Assembly (NCBI GenBank): GCA_022577435.1
Contig: JAKOON010000007.1
Coordinates: 13,672,426 to 13,736,425, forward strand
From: Embiotoca jacksoni
Lineage: Eukaryota; Chordata; Actinopteri; Embiotocidae
Direction: 5' to 3'
DNA length: 64,000 bases
Shown: in pieces, positions 1-12,200 of the stretch
Numbering within the stretch: position 1 is the stretch's first letter
Layout of the letters: the number at the start of each line of letters is the position of its first letter
The notes under the pieces: model-generated
Database searches by the model: none
The model's input: the letters and a program-made list of their open reading frames with translations, nothing else
Told to the model about the DNA's origin: nothing
Made by a program: the position numbers and the translations under genes

Positions 1-111
1 AACTTCGGGAGTCTCTTCACATCTATTATGGAATAGCATGGGTTTCCCTAACACACATAAATACAAATCAATCTAATTAACATCAATATTTTGTTCTTTT
101 TTTGTTTTTAG

Positions 112-233
112 GTGAACCTCTGTCAAGAACTTTAGCAGAAACGGCGACAGAGCGGGCGCGAGAGACGGCACTGGCAGCTAAAGAGAAAGCCAAAGACCTC
201 GCCTCACATGCCCAGAAGAAACAGTACGTGTGA
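112..233 (+). CDS. prelid1: PRELI domain-containing protein 1, last coding exon (partial)
   Basis: Only the C-terminal 40 residues are in the window; the rest lies upstream of base 1. The exon follows a T-rich acceptor ending at 111, begins with two bases completing a Gly codon, and stops with TGA at 231-233. The peptide starts GEPLSRTLAE, then has a charged Ala/Lys/Glu-rich helix containing ALAAKEKAKDLASHAQKK, and ends QYV. This matches the LEA-like tail of PRELID1. In the family, PRELID1 acts with TRIAP1 in the mitochondrial intermembrane space and carries phosphatidic acid toward cardiolipin synthesis; the PRELI/MSF1 lipid-binding domain is not visible here. The convergent neighbour mxd3 supports the call, because PRELID1 and MXD3 are also neighbours in human. 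Which teleost copy (a or b) cannot be told from this exon. Confidence 0.88.
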
Positions 234-1075
234 TGAGCCACGTAAAGCACTTGTGCTGCCGCCACCGATACTGGGACAGATTTACATTTACACCCTCTCA
301 TTGTCCAGTCAAGCACTGATGTAAGATGAACCCAGATCCCAGTCCTGGGTAGACACCTCTGTGAGGAAGCATCCAACTGAAATGGTGGCTGGACCATAAA
401 AGGCCTGAGCTGGGTTCAAGATCCTGTTCCAGTTCATGTCACAGAGTTTATTGTACCTTTGATACCACACCTCCTCAGTATTTACCAGAGATAGAGATCT
501 CAGAGAGGAATGACTGAATATGGCTCAGGGTGCCATAAAGTCATGATAGCTAAATAATCTGACTGTTCTCAGACCTTTGCTCAACCACTGTGCCCATCAA
601 CGTTTGCTTTTTACACCGTTTCCTTTCAGGATGTCATGTTGTTTTGTCATACTCGCCTGTCCTTTATATCGCTTATGTTCAGCAGCTAAGATCAGTATTA
701 CTATAACATCCAAATTTTTTTTTGCTTATGATTCGTTTGTTTTCTTTCAATCTTACAATCACATTTTCTTTGTTAGTTCTGTTCACTCAATCCTACATTA
801 ATCACTCTACCAAGACTGATCATCTCCTTGTTTCAAGTTGAAGTACATTCGCTGAAGAAGGATCTGTATTGTTGTTGATAAGAAATACTCACGTGGCCTC
901 CATGATACAGTGGTAAGAGCTGGCTGCAGTGTTTTCACCTACATTGAAATGTGTAAAAAGGCTACCTTGTATTGTACATTCAGCTTTGGCCTGGTGATGC
1001 ACTCATGCAACAAATGTGTACTTACTCTGTCAATAGAATACAAGCTTATTAATAAATGCATATTTCCTTTGTAAT
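234..1075 (+). other. prelid1: prelid1 3' UTR
   Basis: Non-coding sequence runs from the prelid1 stop to a consensus AATAAA at 1051-1056, so cleavage is expected near 1070-1080. No conserved open frame is seen; short frames here are chance. Confidence 0.7.
1051..1056 (+). terminator. prelid1: poly(A) signal of prelid1
   Basis: Consensus AATAAA lies 820 bases after the stop codon and is followed by a GT-rich stretch (TTGTTGTGAGATCTTG), as expected of a vertebrate cleavage site. Confidence 0.7.
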
Positions 1076-1344
1076 CAAATTGTTGTGAGATCTTGTACAT
1101 GACGTGTTCTTCTATATGTTAATCCTGATTTATTTCAGCTCAGTCATAATTAGGATGGGAGTTTAAGGAGTTACTCGATGATTAGCAGGACAGAAAGAAA
1201 AAGTTTGTTTAATTGTCAAACCTTTATGAAAATCTTTCGGGTGATTTTTTTTTTTACCATCAGTTACTCTAAAAATGACTCAAAGCAGGGAAAACAGGTC
1301 CTTGTGTTTGGTGTCAATAGGTGCTTTAAAAATAACAAGCAACG

Positions 1345-2501
1345 GCACATAAATATAGAAAATATTTATTCATTAAAAAAAAAAAAAACAGCTTACATCA
1401 GTACAAAAATGCTACATAATATTACTGGGCGGAGAGACAGATCAAAAAGTAATAAGGCATCTTGCATATACAAAAGTGAAGAGGAAAAAAAAGCACCTTC
1501 TGTTATTAAATATATAGAAATGAGTATGATACTTGTAATACAGCACAGGTTGCATTAATCATTACAAGTAGACTTTTGCTGCCTGACTGCTGAATTCATT
1601 GTATGCATAATTAACATTTTATAATCGACGACCGCACAAGCAATGAAGTGTAGTTTAGAGAACCAACACTTCACTGAATAAAACTGCGACTGTCATTCAA
1701 CCTGTGCAAGGAGTCCCTTAATGCTATCCATCCTCATCACAGCCATCTAAAACTCCTGCATGGAATTGCAGACTGATTTGTGTACTTATACACCAAATTA
1801 ATATTTAGCAATGTTACTTAATTGCTAAATTTCAATGTGCAAATATGACTAGTTAATTATTTTTCACCTTTTTCCTTTTTTCCGATACCCGAAATCTTCT
1901 TGAGACAAAACAAGTGCAACGTGTGGACGTTATGTGCAACAGAATGAAAAGAGCGAAATGCGTGACTGAACTCATAAAATAGGACAAAATAATACATCAC
2001 AGATTAATGTTTAAGTGCATGCTAAACATGACATTACTGAAAATATAAACTTAGTGCTAAGGAAAAGCTGTATAGAATACTCGACCAGAAGTGATTTAAG
2101 GCAGAATTCAGTACAGGCATGCTGCGGTAAAGAATAAGTTAAAAGGTTGGAATCAAAAGCCCTTAAAGTAGAACTGCTCGAGTCATTGGAAGTTTGACAC
2201 CCTCATGGCTTTGGGGAAAAATTGCCACCAATAGTTGATGGCTGAAAATGTATCTGCTGTGATGTAACATCCATCCCAGCCCAGTGAATTGAACTGCTAT
2301 TCAGTGCAAATGGACACATGTTACTCACAAGACAAGAGAATGGCAAAAAGATAGTCCTTCTGTAAAAAAAACAAAAAGAATCTGTTCAGTTGTACAGTAA
2401 CATCTCTCTCCATTCCCTCTCGCCCTTTTTTTTGTTTTTGGAATGTTTTCTCCTCTTCCCGTTCACCCAGGTGACTTTAAAGCGAGTGTGTTTTACCGCT
2501 G
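1345..2501 (-). other. mxd3: mxd3 3' UTR
   Basis: On the minus strand the sequence after the mxd3 stop has no coding signal. It runs to an AATAAA complementary to 1365-1370. The prelid1 and mxd3 transcripts therefore end about 270 bases apart, tail to tail. Confidence 0.55.
1365..1370 (-). terminator. mxd3: poly(A) signal of mxd3
   Basis: The plus strand reads TTTATT, which is AATAAA in the mxd3 direction, about 1.13 kb after the stop. It sits beside an A-run (1375-1388 on the plus strand), so the exact cleavage site is uncertain. Confidence 0.5.
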
Positions 2502-4850
2502 TCATAGCCAGGCCTTGTCCATGCTGGAGTAACAGTGGTCTGCGTCGGTGTGTGTAATGCTCAGTCCGTCAGAGTCCATGCAGTCAAACACGATGCTTTC
2601 CACGTCAACCTCCACATCCTCTGTAAGGGAAGCAACCACAGGTCAGACCCATTAGCCGAAGGGGCAACACGAGAAACCTCACCTGCTACTTCGAAGTTAC
2701 AAACCAGGGCTGGGTGACACAACTGGATGTTCCACGTCGGACAGAATAATCAAATTAACGTTCAATGCGTTACCTCTTTAGAGTGTAAAATAAGTCTCAG
2801 CGTGTAATAAAAGATGTGTGACCAACAAATCAGGAGACCCGCAGCGAGTTGTCAGATAGCCTTTACAGGGACAGGCTGACCCTGATTTGAATGGGACGAA
2901 ATGTCCTTCTTCTTCTTGACATAAAAGCACGAGATGCTCACCTCTGTGCCCCGAGATGCTCACCTCTGTCGGAGTCTGACCTCTCCGAGGACATGGTGGA
3001 GCCCTGGCTGTCGTTCCTCATCCTCTCCGTGCCTCTCTGCAGCTGCTCCAGACGAACCCGCAGCTCTCTCTGCTCCCAGCGCAGGCGGCCCTTCAGCTGC
3101 TCGGCGCGCTCGTCCTGCTCCTGCAGCTTCTGCGACCAGAGAGAGAGAGGGGGAGAGAGGGAGAGACGAGTGAGTGCACACAGCAAACTGCAGACACGAC
3201 CACAGACAGGATCAGCGCTGACGGTAATATAACAGACCTCGAGAGGTCCCACTCTGTCCTCGCGACTTAGCGTGTTCTGACGTTGAGGTGTTGCTGGTAC
3301 CTTTATGTGAAGCTGGGCTCGTCTCAGCAGGTTCAGCGTGGTGTTCCTCATGGAGTCTGATGACAGAGGAACCTGCTTCTTGAGCTGCTCCAGGCAGTGC
3401 CTCAGCTGAGCTCGTCTACAGAGACAACAAGCAAAGACTGCTGCTGTTAGTCCACAGGCAGGTGGGATGGGGAGGGGGGGGGGGGGGTTGTTGCCAAAGC
3501 TTTCCTCACTTTAGCCAATGTAAAAAACAGTCTCCTTGGTTGGACAGGGACAACTAGGAACATTTGATATTGTATATCATCGTGTCAAAATCTTCATTAC
3601 CTGTTTTTTTCCAGCTCGTTGTGAACTGACCTGCAGTTACAGCGAGAGACAAGTTGGTTAGTGTTGAAAACATTTAGGACAGGAAATTCTGCTTACCAAG
3701 ACTGCACGTGAGGAAGGGCTGTAAATATTATTTGTTTTCTTTAATAGGCTGATTATTTTCCGGATTAATCAATTAGCTGCTGGATCTTTAAAATATCAGA
3801 AAATGGTGAGAAATGTCAACTTTTGAATTCATTCGTTAAAAAAAAAAAAATGACTCGAAGTGATTAATTGAAATAATTTGCAAACAACTTTCTTTTGATC
3901 GGCTAATGGATTAATCGATGCAGCCCCGGTGTGAGATGTTCATGTTTTAAAAGGGTGCCTTGTCAAAACTGAAAGTCGAGCCTCACAACCACACCCTCCT
4001 TGTCAGTTGTCTGTTATGTAATGCATTCACCTATTGCCACCAGCAGAAATCTTCTTGCTCTTCTGTTTACTTCTCTTATCAGAAAGACCCGGACTGAGAG
4101 GCAGGACTGAAGCATATCCATGTTCAGCCTCTGTGCAGGAAAACACACCGCAGCTGGGTTACACAATAGTCATGAGCTAAAAGAGCACAAAGGCAGCAAT
4201 GTCACAAAAACAATACAAAAGGTTTCCTCAGTAGTTTCACGCGTGAATCCTGGTGCTACAAACAACCATGTAATACCTGAGCTGCAAGATAAACAAGATC
4301 TTTGCTGAGGTGAAATGAGGAGGACAGAAACGCTGCTCCTGTCATCAGTTAGACGTTTTGGTTTTGGCGCCATCACCCACTTGTTATCCGCTATTATACA
4401 ACCGGTTTTACATCCTCACAACTAAAACAAACGACGAAGCGTCTGCAGTGCGTAAACAACGGATGCAACTTGGAGTACAGCTGTTTTGCAGCCTCACTTT
4501 TATGCACCGTTCAGCGCCGCCCGGATTAATTTTGAAACTCGTTCAGATTGGCGCCTTCGAGTACAATGATGCGGCCGATATGTAGGTCAGAGTGAAACGG
4601 CACAGATCGCTCACATAACCTCCAGGAATCTCAATTCATTACCAAACAATCCTGCAGTATCGCATCTCTGCATTGTGTTTAAAGTGCATAGTTATTGCAG
4701 CTTTATCGTGGGTTTCGTTGTTTTAACAATAACCAAACCAGCTCCCCTTTACGCTGACAGTAAAGTAATAAAATACTGACCTCGCTCTCTTCTTTCCAGA
4801 AACTCGGCTGCCCGAAGAAGCACTTGGATGTTGCAAACGTTTCCTTCCAT
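2502..4850 (-). CDS. mxd3: MAX dimerization protein 3 (Mad3), bHLH-zipper repressor
   Basis: Six coding exons on the minus strand join in frame: 4850-4781, 4130-4031, 3630-3601, 3415-3301, 3129-2964 and 2620-2502, giving 199 aa. Residues 1-24 carry the Sin3-interaction helix (NIQVLLRAAEFLERRERE). The basic-helix-loop-helix starts near residue 57 with RSVHNELEKNRRAQLRHCLE and runs through LLRRAQLHIK at about residue 105. The leucine zipper is in exon 5 (KLQEQDERAEQLKGRLRWEQ). The tail has SSERSDSDRED and DVEVDVESIVFD and ends SSMDKAWL, as in MXD3. Family role: heterodimerises with MAX at E-boxes and recruits Sin3/HDAC to oppose MYC. The 30-nt third exon is the micro-exon typical of MXD genes. 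The start is the first ATG before the Sin3 helix. The gene is convergent with prelid1 and divergent from fam193b. Confidence 0.93.
3474..3487. repeat. 14-bp G homopolymer in mxd3 intron
   Basis: An uninterrupted G run lies in the intron between mxd3 coding exons 3 and 4, preceded by GGTGGGATGGGGAGG. It is G-quadruplex prone and a likely length polymorphism. Confidence 0.8.
3748..3927 (+). repeat. degenerate dispersed teleost repeat in mxd3 intron
   Basis: This intronic stretch contains GATTATTTTCCGGATTAATC, AAATATCAGAAAATGGTGA, AAAAATGACTCGAAGTGATT and a 3' end GGATTAATCGATGCAGCCCC. From general knowledge this resembles a short interspersed family common in teleost introns, whose ends carry GATTAATCGATT-type motifs. 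The copy is short and diverged. Assignment is from memory, not a library search. Confidence 0.5.
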
Positions 4851-5725
4851 TGTTGTTTTTGTGTTAAATTAAAACGACTGCAGGTAAACAACCTACTGTA
4901 GCGCGAGCGTCAGCAACCTGAAGTGGATGAAGCTGTCTGTGCTACGTCCTCAACCCAGCGCCTGTGCTGCTTTTACGGGCTCCATTCAAACTCGGAAAGT
5001 TTCATTGCTTCAGAAATACGACCAGGCTCGACTGATATAACAACACAGAGCCATCTAAGGTATTAGCATCTGTTGGTTGACAAAAAAAAAGAAGCAAACA
5101 AGCCAACAAAAAAAAACACCTACTACATCTTTTTTTTCCATACACTTGTGGTTGTGATATTTTCCTTTAGTCCAAAACAATAGGCTAGAATTAGTGTAAA
5201 ATGCAAATATTATACCCATGATTAATTAAAAAAAACAAAACAACGATATTTTATAAACATACTATCATAAACACCTAAACATAAACACTGTGCCGATAAA
5301 AGATTTGAATTTTGCTTTCCCTCTCATATTATGTCGTTTTGGCTACAATCCTGATATTTCCGAAAGGACTTTGAAGGCATCATGAGGCAACGTAAAACGT
5401 CATCGTCCACCCTCCGCCCCCTCCCGCTTCCTTCACAGCACCTTTATTTTCAAACATTTATTATGTTAGTTGAATATGGTTTATCGTACTCTCTCCTTAC
5501 ACCGACGCCTGAAAAATATCCACCTTTGCATCACCCCGAACCTACACCCACTGTTATCTTTACAACAGTATGTTGTTTTTATAGACCGTATAGAAAGCGT
5601 TACATGACCATAAAGACACTTATTAATCTGTCATACAATAATATTTTCAATAAATATGCCCTTACGCGTGGTTGTGTACCATTTTAAACATTATTTTCTT
5701 TGCTTAAGAAAGTGGGAGGGGAGGA
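4851..5725. other. divergent intergenic region, mxd3 promoter side
   Basis: The mxd3 ATG (4850, minus) and the fam193b ATG (5998, plus) are about 1.15 kb apart, head to head. The first part (4851-5040) is moderately CpG-containing and should hold the mxd3 5' UTR and promoter. Positions 5070-5700 are AT-rich with A-runs and no recognisable gene. Confidence 0.5.
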
Positions 5726-5997
5726 CTGCCCTTAATGAATATGGCGACGCCTGGCTTCACCATCAGCACGGGGAGCGCAGCCATTTTCTCATAAAGGAAG
5801 TGAAGCCGCTCTTGCCAGCAGTATCTTTAACCTTTGAACCCCCGAGTGTGCCAGCACGCCGCCATATTGACTGTTGTCTTGACTGGAGGAGATAGAGAAC
5901 ATTTTGAGGTCCGAGAAGAAACGAAAGTGTGCTCTTAAATTCACCGAAACTGGTGCAAACTCGGCCAAAGCGGTTTTGTTTTACAAACACCGTCGCG
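5726..5997 (+). promoter_or_regulatory. fam193b: fam193b promoter and 5' UTR with YY1-like sites
   Basis: A CpG-containing, TATA-less stretch precedes the fam193b ATG. It has AATATGGCG at 5738-5746, CCATTTTC near 5780 and CGCCATATT at 5860-5868, the last two in opposite orientation to the first. These resemble YY1 cores (ATGGCG/CGCCAT), which often lie at or just downstream of TATA-less start sites. G-rich GGGAGGGGAGG at about 5713 is Sp/KLF-like. The start site itself cannot be placed from sequence. Confidence 0.45.
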
Positions 5998-6196
5998 ATG
6001 GCGAGGAAGAAAAGCAAGCAGCAAGGGGTCGCCCAGAAGGAGCTTGTGCCCGGCGGACAGCAGACCGCACCGAAGAGCCCGGTCTCTCCCGGCGATGCAG
6101 CTGGCGGCGGCGGCGGCGGAGATGCTGGTGTGGATCGGCTGGTCACCACCAGGGCGAACCAGGTAGCTAGCGGGCGAGCCAATCGCTGCCTTTTAG

Positions 6197-6276
<80 letters not shown>

Positions 6277-9200
6277 AATCCGAGCATCCTCCATTGTGCT
6301 CGTATTTAACGCAGCTGCCATCCCGAGGAGGTGAAGTTGATCCGCCGCCTCGGTGTGGAGGGTGATCGTAGTCTTTAACGTCGTGCGGATACGGAGCTTT
6401 ACGTCGTTTTGGATGTTGTAATTAAATAAATAATCAGATCAACTTGGCGTGCAGGAATCGTCCCCCCCCCTCCTCCTCCTCCACCACCACCACCACCTCC
6501 ACCTCCTCCTCCCTCCTCCTCCCTTTCTCCCTCTCTCTCCCTTCCCCACCCCTCCCCATCAAACAGGCGGCTTTGTCGGCAGCGGGGCTCGTAGCGCCTC
6601 TCCTCCCCCCGGACAGGTGACATCGCGCCTCGGACAGCTCGTCCACGTTTCCGGCGTTCACAACTTTTCATCCGCCCAGCTAGCGTTAGCAACAGAGGCT
6701 ATCCGGGGCTATCGCGTTGAGCTAGCGTGGCTGCAAAGCGTGCTCGCTGCCTTCAGCAGGTCTCCTCCACAGGAACCAGCCAGCAGCGAGTTAGTGAGCT
6801 AATCAAAATAATAATAAAACAGGCAGCGGGGCGATTAACAGGGGGAGCAAACTCTCACACATGGTTTGTATCACTCGACTGTCATATTATTTACCCCCTT
6901 TTTTTTTTTTTTCTCTCCCCCCCCCCCTCCTCCCCCTCCCCTCCACCGCACCCCTCCTACTATTAAAGTGTAAACAACAGCTGATGCCAGAAAGTTTTCA
7001 GTGCGAGCAGGTAACTTATGAGCCGATGATGCCGAGCTAAACCGGAGTCTGTAACATGAGGTTTCCATGTTGTGGGTGAAACCACCAAACTTACAAAGAG
7101 ATGGTGGCACCCTGCAGACTTGACGGGCTGTCCTCTCTGCGACCTGCTAATCTCGCACGGGACCTCAGCTTTAACTTTCAACCTGACCGTCTGGTCATTC
7201 ATGACATTTTATACTTCACATTTAAGATCAATCAATTAGATCTCTATCCCGGTTTTTGGAAACGTTCAGAAAATAAACCCCACAATATTTATCTGACAGC
7301 TCTGCGTTAAATCCCACCTTCCTTTTATAGAAGTGTGGACTCCACTTGTTACCAAACCTTTTATACTGAGTGGTGTTTTTGGATCACCTTTGTGTTAGGC
7401 TGCGTTTGGTTTAGTTAAACGTACCTTTTGTGAACTAGAAAATGAGCACGTGTGCGCGCACATTCAATGATTAGTAGATGTTTGGAAGTTGCTTGATGAC
7501 CTCTGGATCAAACTCAACATGTGATTACAGTCGATAATTCTGTCAGCTCAAGTGTCTCTATTGTTAATCTGCAATGTTGTTCTTCTGTGTGCACAGCATC
7601 TATTGCACATCTGTCTGTCCTGGAAGGGAGATCTTTCCTTTTTGCTTTTTTTTTTCATGTTTTTGGAGGTTTTTTTTTCTTCCTAATTCAAAACAACTGT
7701 GTTTGTTGCACAGATCGTTACGTCCTTCAAGGCAAATGTGTGGCGTTGAGCAATATCGATAACTTCACTTCATCGCCTACTATATTTATTTGACATTGTC
7801 AAGTATTGAAAACAATATTTCTGAAATACCCTTTTTTTTCCTGTGTTAATTGACCAACAACATTATGTGTCACAGGTTGAGAAGTAATCACACTGAACCC
7901 CTTTGTGCTGTGTTTCTCTACCTAGCCCATGCACACCTGCTGCCTCCTGTGCCATCGTGAATTTAAAGACTGGGGAGCGAGCTCCGCGAATGGACTTCCG
8001 GGGGGCCACGGGACAAAGCTGGCTGATGCTGTGCCTGCGCTTTCCCAGGCCTTATTGCGGGAGGCGCCGGGGCGCAAGCTTGCTGATGCGGTGCCCTCAC
8101 TGTCTCAGTCCTTGCTGGGAGAGGTGCCTCTGTGGATCTGTCAGAGCTGCTGCAAGAGTGTGGAAGAGGAGGAGAGGCGGAGCACGCAGGAGCAGCCCAC
8201 GCCGGTAAATAGAAAGGGACTGATTTGGGTCAAACGTCTGGATCCTTTTCACAACTTCTGTTTACTACTTTTTAGTTAAGTTATGTTTATTTCTGCTGCT
8301 GAGGTGATCTCATCCTTACAGAGCATCACATTCACATGAGCTTACTTAATGAATAAACCTTCCCCCTCAGATAGTTTTAATAATTACTCTTCTTTTCATC
8401 TCTTTTAAGGTAACTTATTTTGTAAATGTGTCTTAAGCTGCAAATGTGAGGCAGAAGTAGCTTCTACCTTTTCTTACTTGGCTGTTTTAAAAAAAAAAAA
8501 AACACTTTACATAAAATGCTAACTTTAAGACGGACTGTCTCATCCCACATAAGCTTAACTGCAAGTGATCAAGATGTTTTGTTAATATTTGGCTCTAAAG
8601 ATAAATGTTAAAAATATAAAATGGACAGCAGAGGGAAGAATCTGTAACAAGGATCCAGTGGGGATTTTAAATCCATTCTTTTCATATTTGTTTTTCTCAT
8701 TTAAGATGAATGTATCTCTAAGATGTTTTCCTTTGTCTTGGTACCTTCTAGTTCTGTGTTACCACTACTGAAATGTAAGTCCACAGTGTGTAGACGGCCA
8801 GATGATTAACTAACATCGGTGTTGTTGTTGGATTTTTTTTTTTTTTCCTCAAATTCAGGTACCATTGTCACACTCTTCCTCCTGTAAGTCCCAGAGCTGT
8901 GGGAACGGTTACCCGGAGCAAAGTACTGTGGATTGGGACCCGAGTTCCTTCCTGTCAGCCCACAAACTGTCGGGTCTCTGGAACTCTGCCCACACCAACG
9001 GAGGGGAGCACTGCAACCACAACACTTCTTCACACACACAACAAGGTAAAAAAAATAAGAAGCATTTACTGACAGTCACGGTCATCAATGAAAACATCAC
9101 TAACTGAAATTTCAGGCTGCATTGTGCGTTTCAGTTTTGTTAAACGGACAACACCTTTGTTGGACTCAGCACTCTGGATGACTCGTTAGCTTACTTACTT

Positions 9201-12200
9201 AGATGTGTGATACAAGTAAGGCTGTTTGTCTATTACAACTCAGAGGAACTAAGATGCATCCTATAAAAGCTTACAGTGTTCTATTTTCCAATTACAGCTC
9301 AGCATTATCACGACTACAAAATTATTTTTCAGTTATAATAATTGATAATAATTATTTATAAAATGTCAATAGGAAAGTTATGTTGATTATTTAAAAGCAA
9401 CTTTAAAAAAATGTTTTATTTCGTTGATGGTAGTTTTCGCTGGAGAAAACGTTTACATAGAAAGTGTGTTTTCAAGCTGTGCTATAATCTGAGTAAATAG
9501 TTAATGTCAGTGTCAATATAAAACGTCACGGAAAAGCAGAAGAGATTGTGCCTAAACATCCAAAGCCATGCTGGCAAAACTTCCATGGACCTGGGTTTGT
9601 AATTATATTCTTTTTTACAAATCAATTCTACCAAAACACAGAGAATTACAGAAACTACCGAGCCCAGCATGTATCGAAGACTCAATAGTCCCGTGTAAAA
9701 CATATCTGTCATGGAGTTGATGCAGAACATTCACATTTCACATGTATTGTCAGTCTTGAATTGTTTTACATTTTTAAATGGAGCTGTAGTAGTGTTGCAT
9801 ACTTTATAATAACTTACTTACCCATGTAAACTACACAATTCAAGCTAGTTGACTAGTGTTAAAGTTCCTCTCCTGGCACTGATTACAGCCTTAAAAACTT
9901 TAATTGGAACATAGTTAGAAGTTTTTTCAAGATAAAAAAAAAAGAAATCACCTTTAAGTGGCTTAGATGTTACATTGAGTACGTGATCTTTGAATATGGA
10001 CATCGACCCTGCCTCTATCTCCATCTACCCCTCTGCTGCTTGTCTGCAGCTCGATGATGTGGACAGTTGACGAGGTTGGTCCCTTAGGCCCAACAGAAAT
10101 GCTCTGCCATGGATTTGACCGCTTATTTCAAACATAATATGTCTTTAGCATATAAACAAAATGCCACATGAACATGCAAACGAGGTTGGAACTTGATTTT
10201 CATTGGAGGGGGACTTTAAAGAAGAAAACATTACTATACTGTGCAGGTGACTGTGAAATGTGAATAATGTTTGACAGTGACAAGTGTCCCATTCAGTTTA
10301 CTTTTATTTAAATAGCACCAAATCGTAACACAAGTTATCTCCGTGCAGTGTTATGTTGTAAGTTGAATACGTTACAATATTAAAGGGAGAAACTCAACAA
10401 TTCCCCTTCGAGCAAGCACTTGAAGACAAGTGTGATGTACCTATAACCCACAAAAGATCCTGTACATTGAGGAAATTATTTAACATTTGTACATAAAGTC
10501 CTTCTTTCCCGCTCTAATTAATCAAAAGCAATTAGATTCATGCTAAATGAAAGAAGAATAAGGGGGAAGAGAGGTGAATTACAGCTGGGCAGCATCATCA
10601 TTTGTGTCACGCAAAGACAAAAATATTCATACCATTTGATTTGATACAACGAACACGCAAAATGTGTTTAATACGACAGGTACTAAGGAACTCAGGTGTC
10701 CTACTGTTCTGTCATATTATCTCACCACAACAATCTGATGAGATGTATCATCAGAGGAGAATTGAATGTGAAAGTGAGACCTGTCAGGTGTCTACAACAT
10801 GTGAAGCACGGCAGACAGCCACTCTACGATGACTTGGCTTTTTTCTGTTTTCTTCCTGTTTCTCGTCTCTCTTCAAACCACCTCGAAGAGTTTACCTGAT
10901 CTGCAACTGCGGTATTATTTCTAGTTTAGGAAATATTTTAATGAGTCATGTAGCCAAATTGCAGTTAAACAGGAGTACATGAAAGTAGTAAAATTATTCA
11001 AGTGTGTTCTGTAAAGGCCATCGGTCCTGAATAGGCACACTTACATTAAAAAAAAAATAGCACTTTTAGCTTTAATTCATTTACGAAACAGAAAACGTGA
11101 TGATACTAGAAATAATATAAAATCTTTGTTTCAAGTTTATTGCAAACAGAACTACTTACAACTGCATCAGAGCAAATGTTTAAAGTGGGCCTTAAGTTGC
11201 AGCAACCTGTTTCAACTTCTGCAGGCAAACTGTGTGATGGTCAGTAAGAGGTATCATCAATTTCCCAACAGAAATAAGTGTGTTGAATAATTCAAATATT
11301 GTAGTACAACTATCTCATTTTTTATTTTGGTTAGCAGAAGGGGATTTATCCTTCAGGGCTAAAACGGCCTTCCAATGCTACTTTCGTTTGCCTATAGTGA
11401 TAATTGATCACTATTTGGCAGCTAAACACGCCTCCAAACTGTGGGGAATTATTTTTAATAAACATACACAGTCCAAAAAGTGAGAGTAGGAATACCAAAA
11501 TTTCAACACTTTGAGATTATTGAACACAGCTCTGGTCAAAGCTCTCAAACTCTGACACATGGTGGTGATTCTGTGATATGGACAGTAAAAGCCTTTGCTC
11601 GTAATGTTTTCGCAAGACATTTTTAAACCAAAGTATCTTTAAATAAAATGTTAATTATTGTGAAGCAGCCGGTGTTTAGTGTGGAAAGCAAGGCTCCAAT
11701 TGAAATGACTTTATTTAAAATTTGCCATGCTTTACATCCTCCATCAATCCCCTTTTAAATGTTTTAAACATTTCTCCCATCTGCAGGTGTAACGGCAGGG
11801 TCAGCCTGTCTTGAGAAAAGAGGGCTTCACGAAGCGCCTGGGAAATCTGCTAAAATGTCGGGGACCAAAGTGTGTCCCTACAGTCACCCGTCATCCCAGA
11901 ATTCCAGTGGATCTTCTGCTGTGAACCCCCTGTCTACCTCAGCAGACCTTTGTAAGACCACTCCCAAGCACTTCAAGACCATGTGCCGTCGACCAACGCC
12001 TCCCGGTAAGTGTTCTCGAGGGTTCAGCACCTTTTTATAGCCCAATATAAAATCCATTTGAAAAACTGAACGTTTCATATCTCTTATATAAAATCTGCAT
12101 TATTCAGGAAAATCGAAGGAGCAAGATGGAACGTTTTGAATTAAATAGGTATCTAATGGAAAACATAATTTAAAGTAGAGGTGACTCCAAATTCATAACT

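Noticed and set aside
1178..1558. 126-codon plus-strand open frame
   Set aside because: It lies in the region of the mxd3 3' end, is Lys/Ile-rich from AT-rich DNA and has an A-run in its middle.
5763..6287. 174-codon minus-strand open frame with a long Thr-His run
   Set aside because: It is the complement of the fam193b promoter, exon 1 and (GT)n tract; the His/Thr run is the microsatellite.
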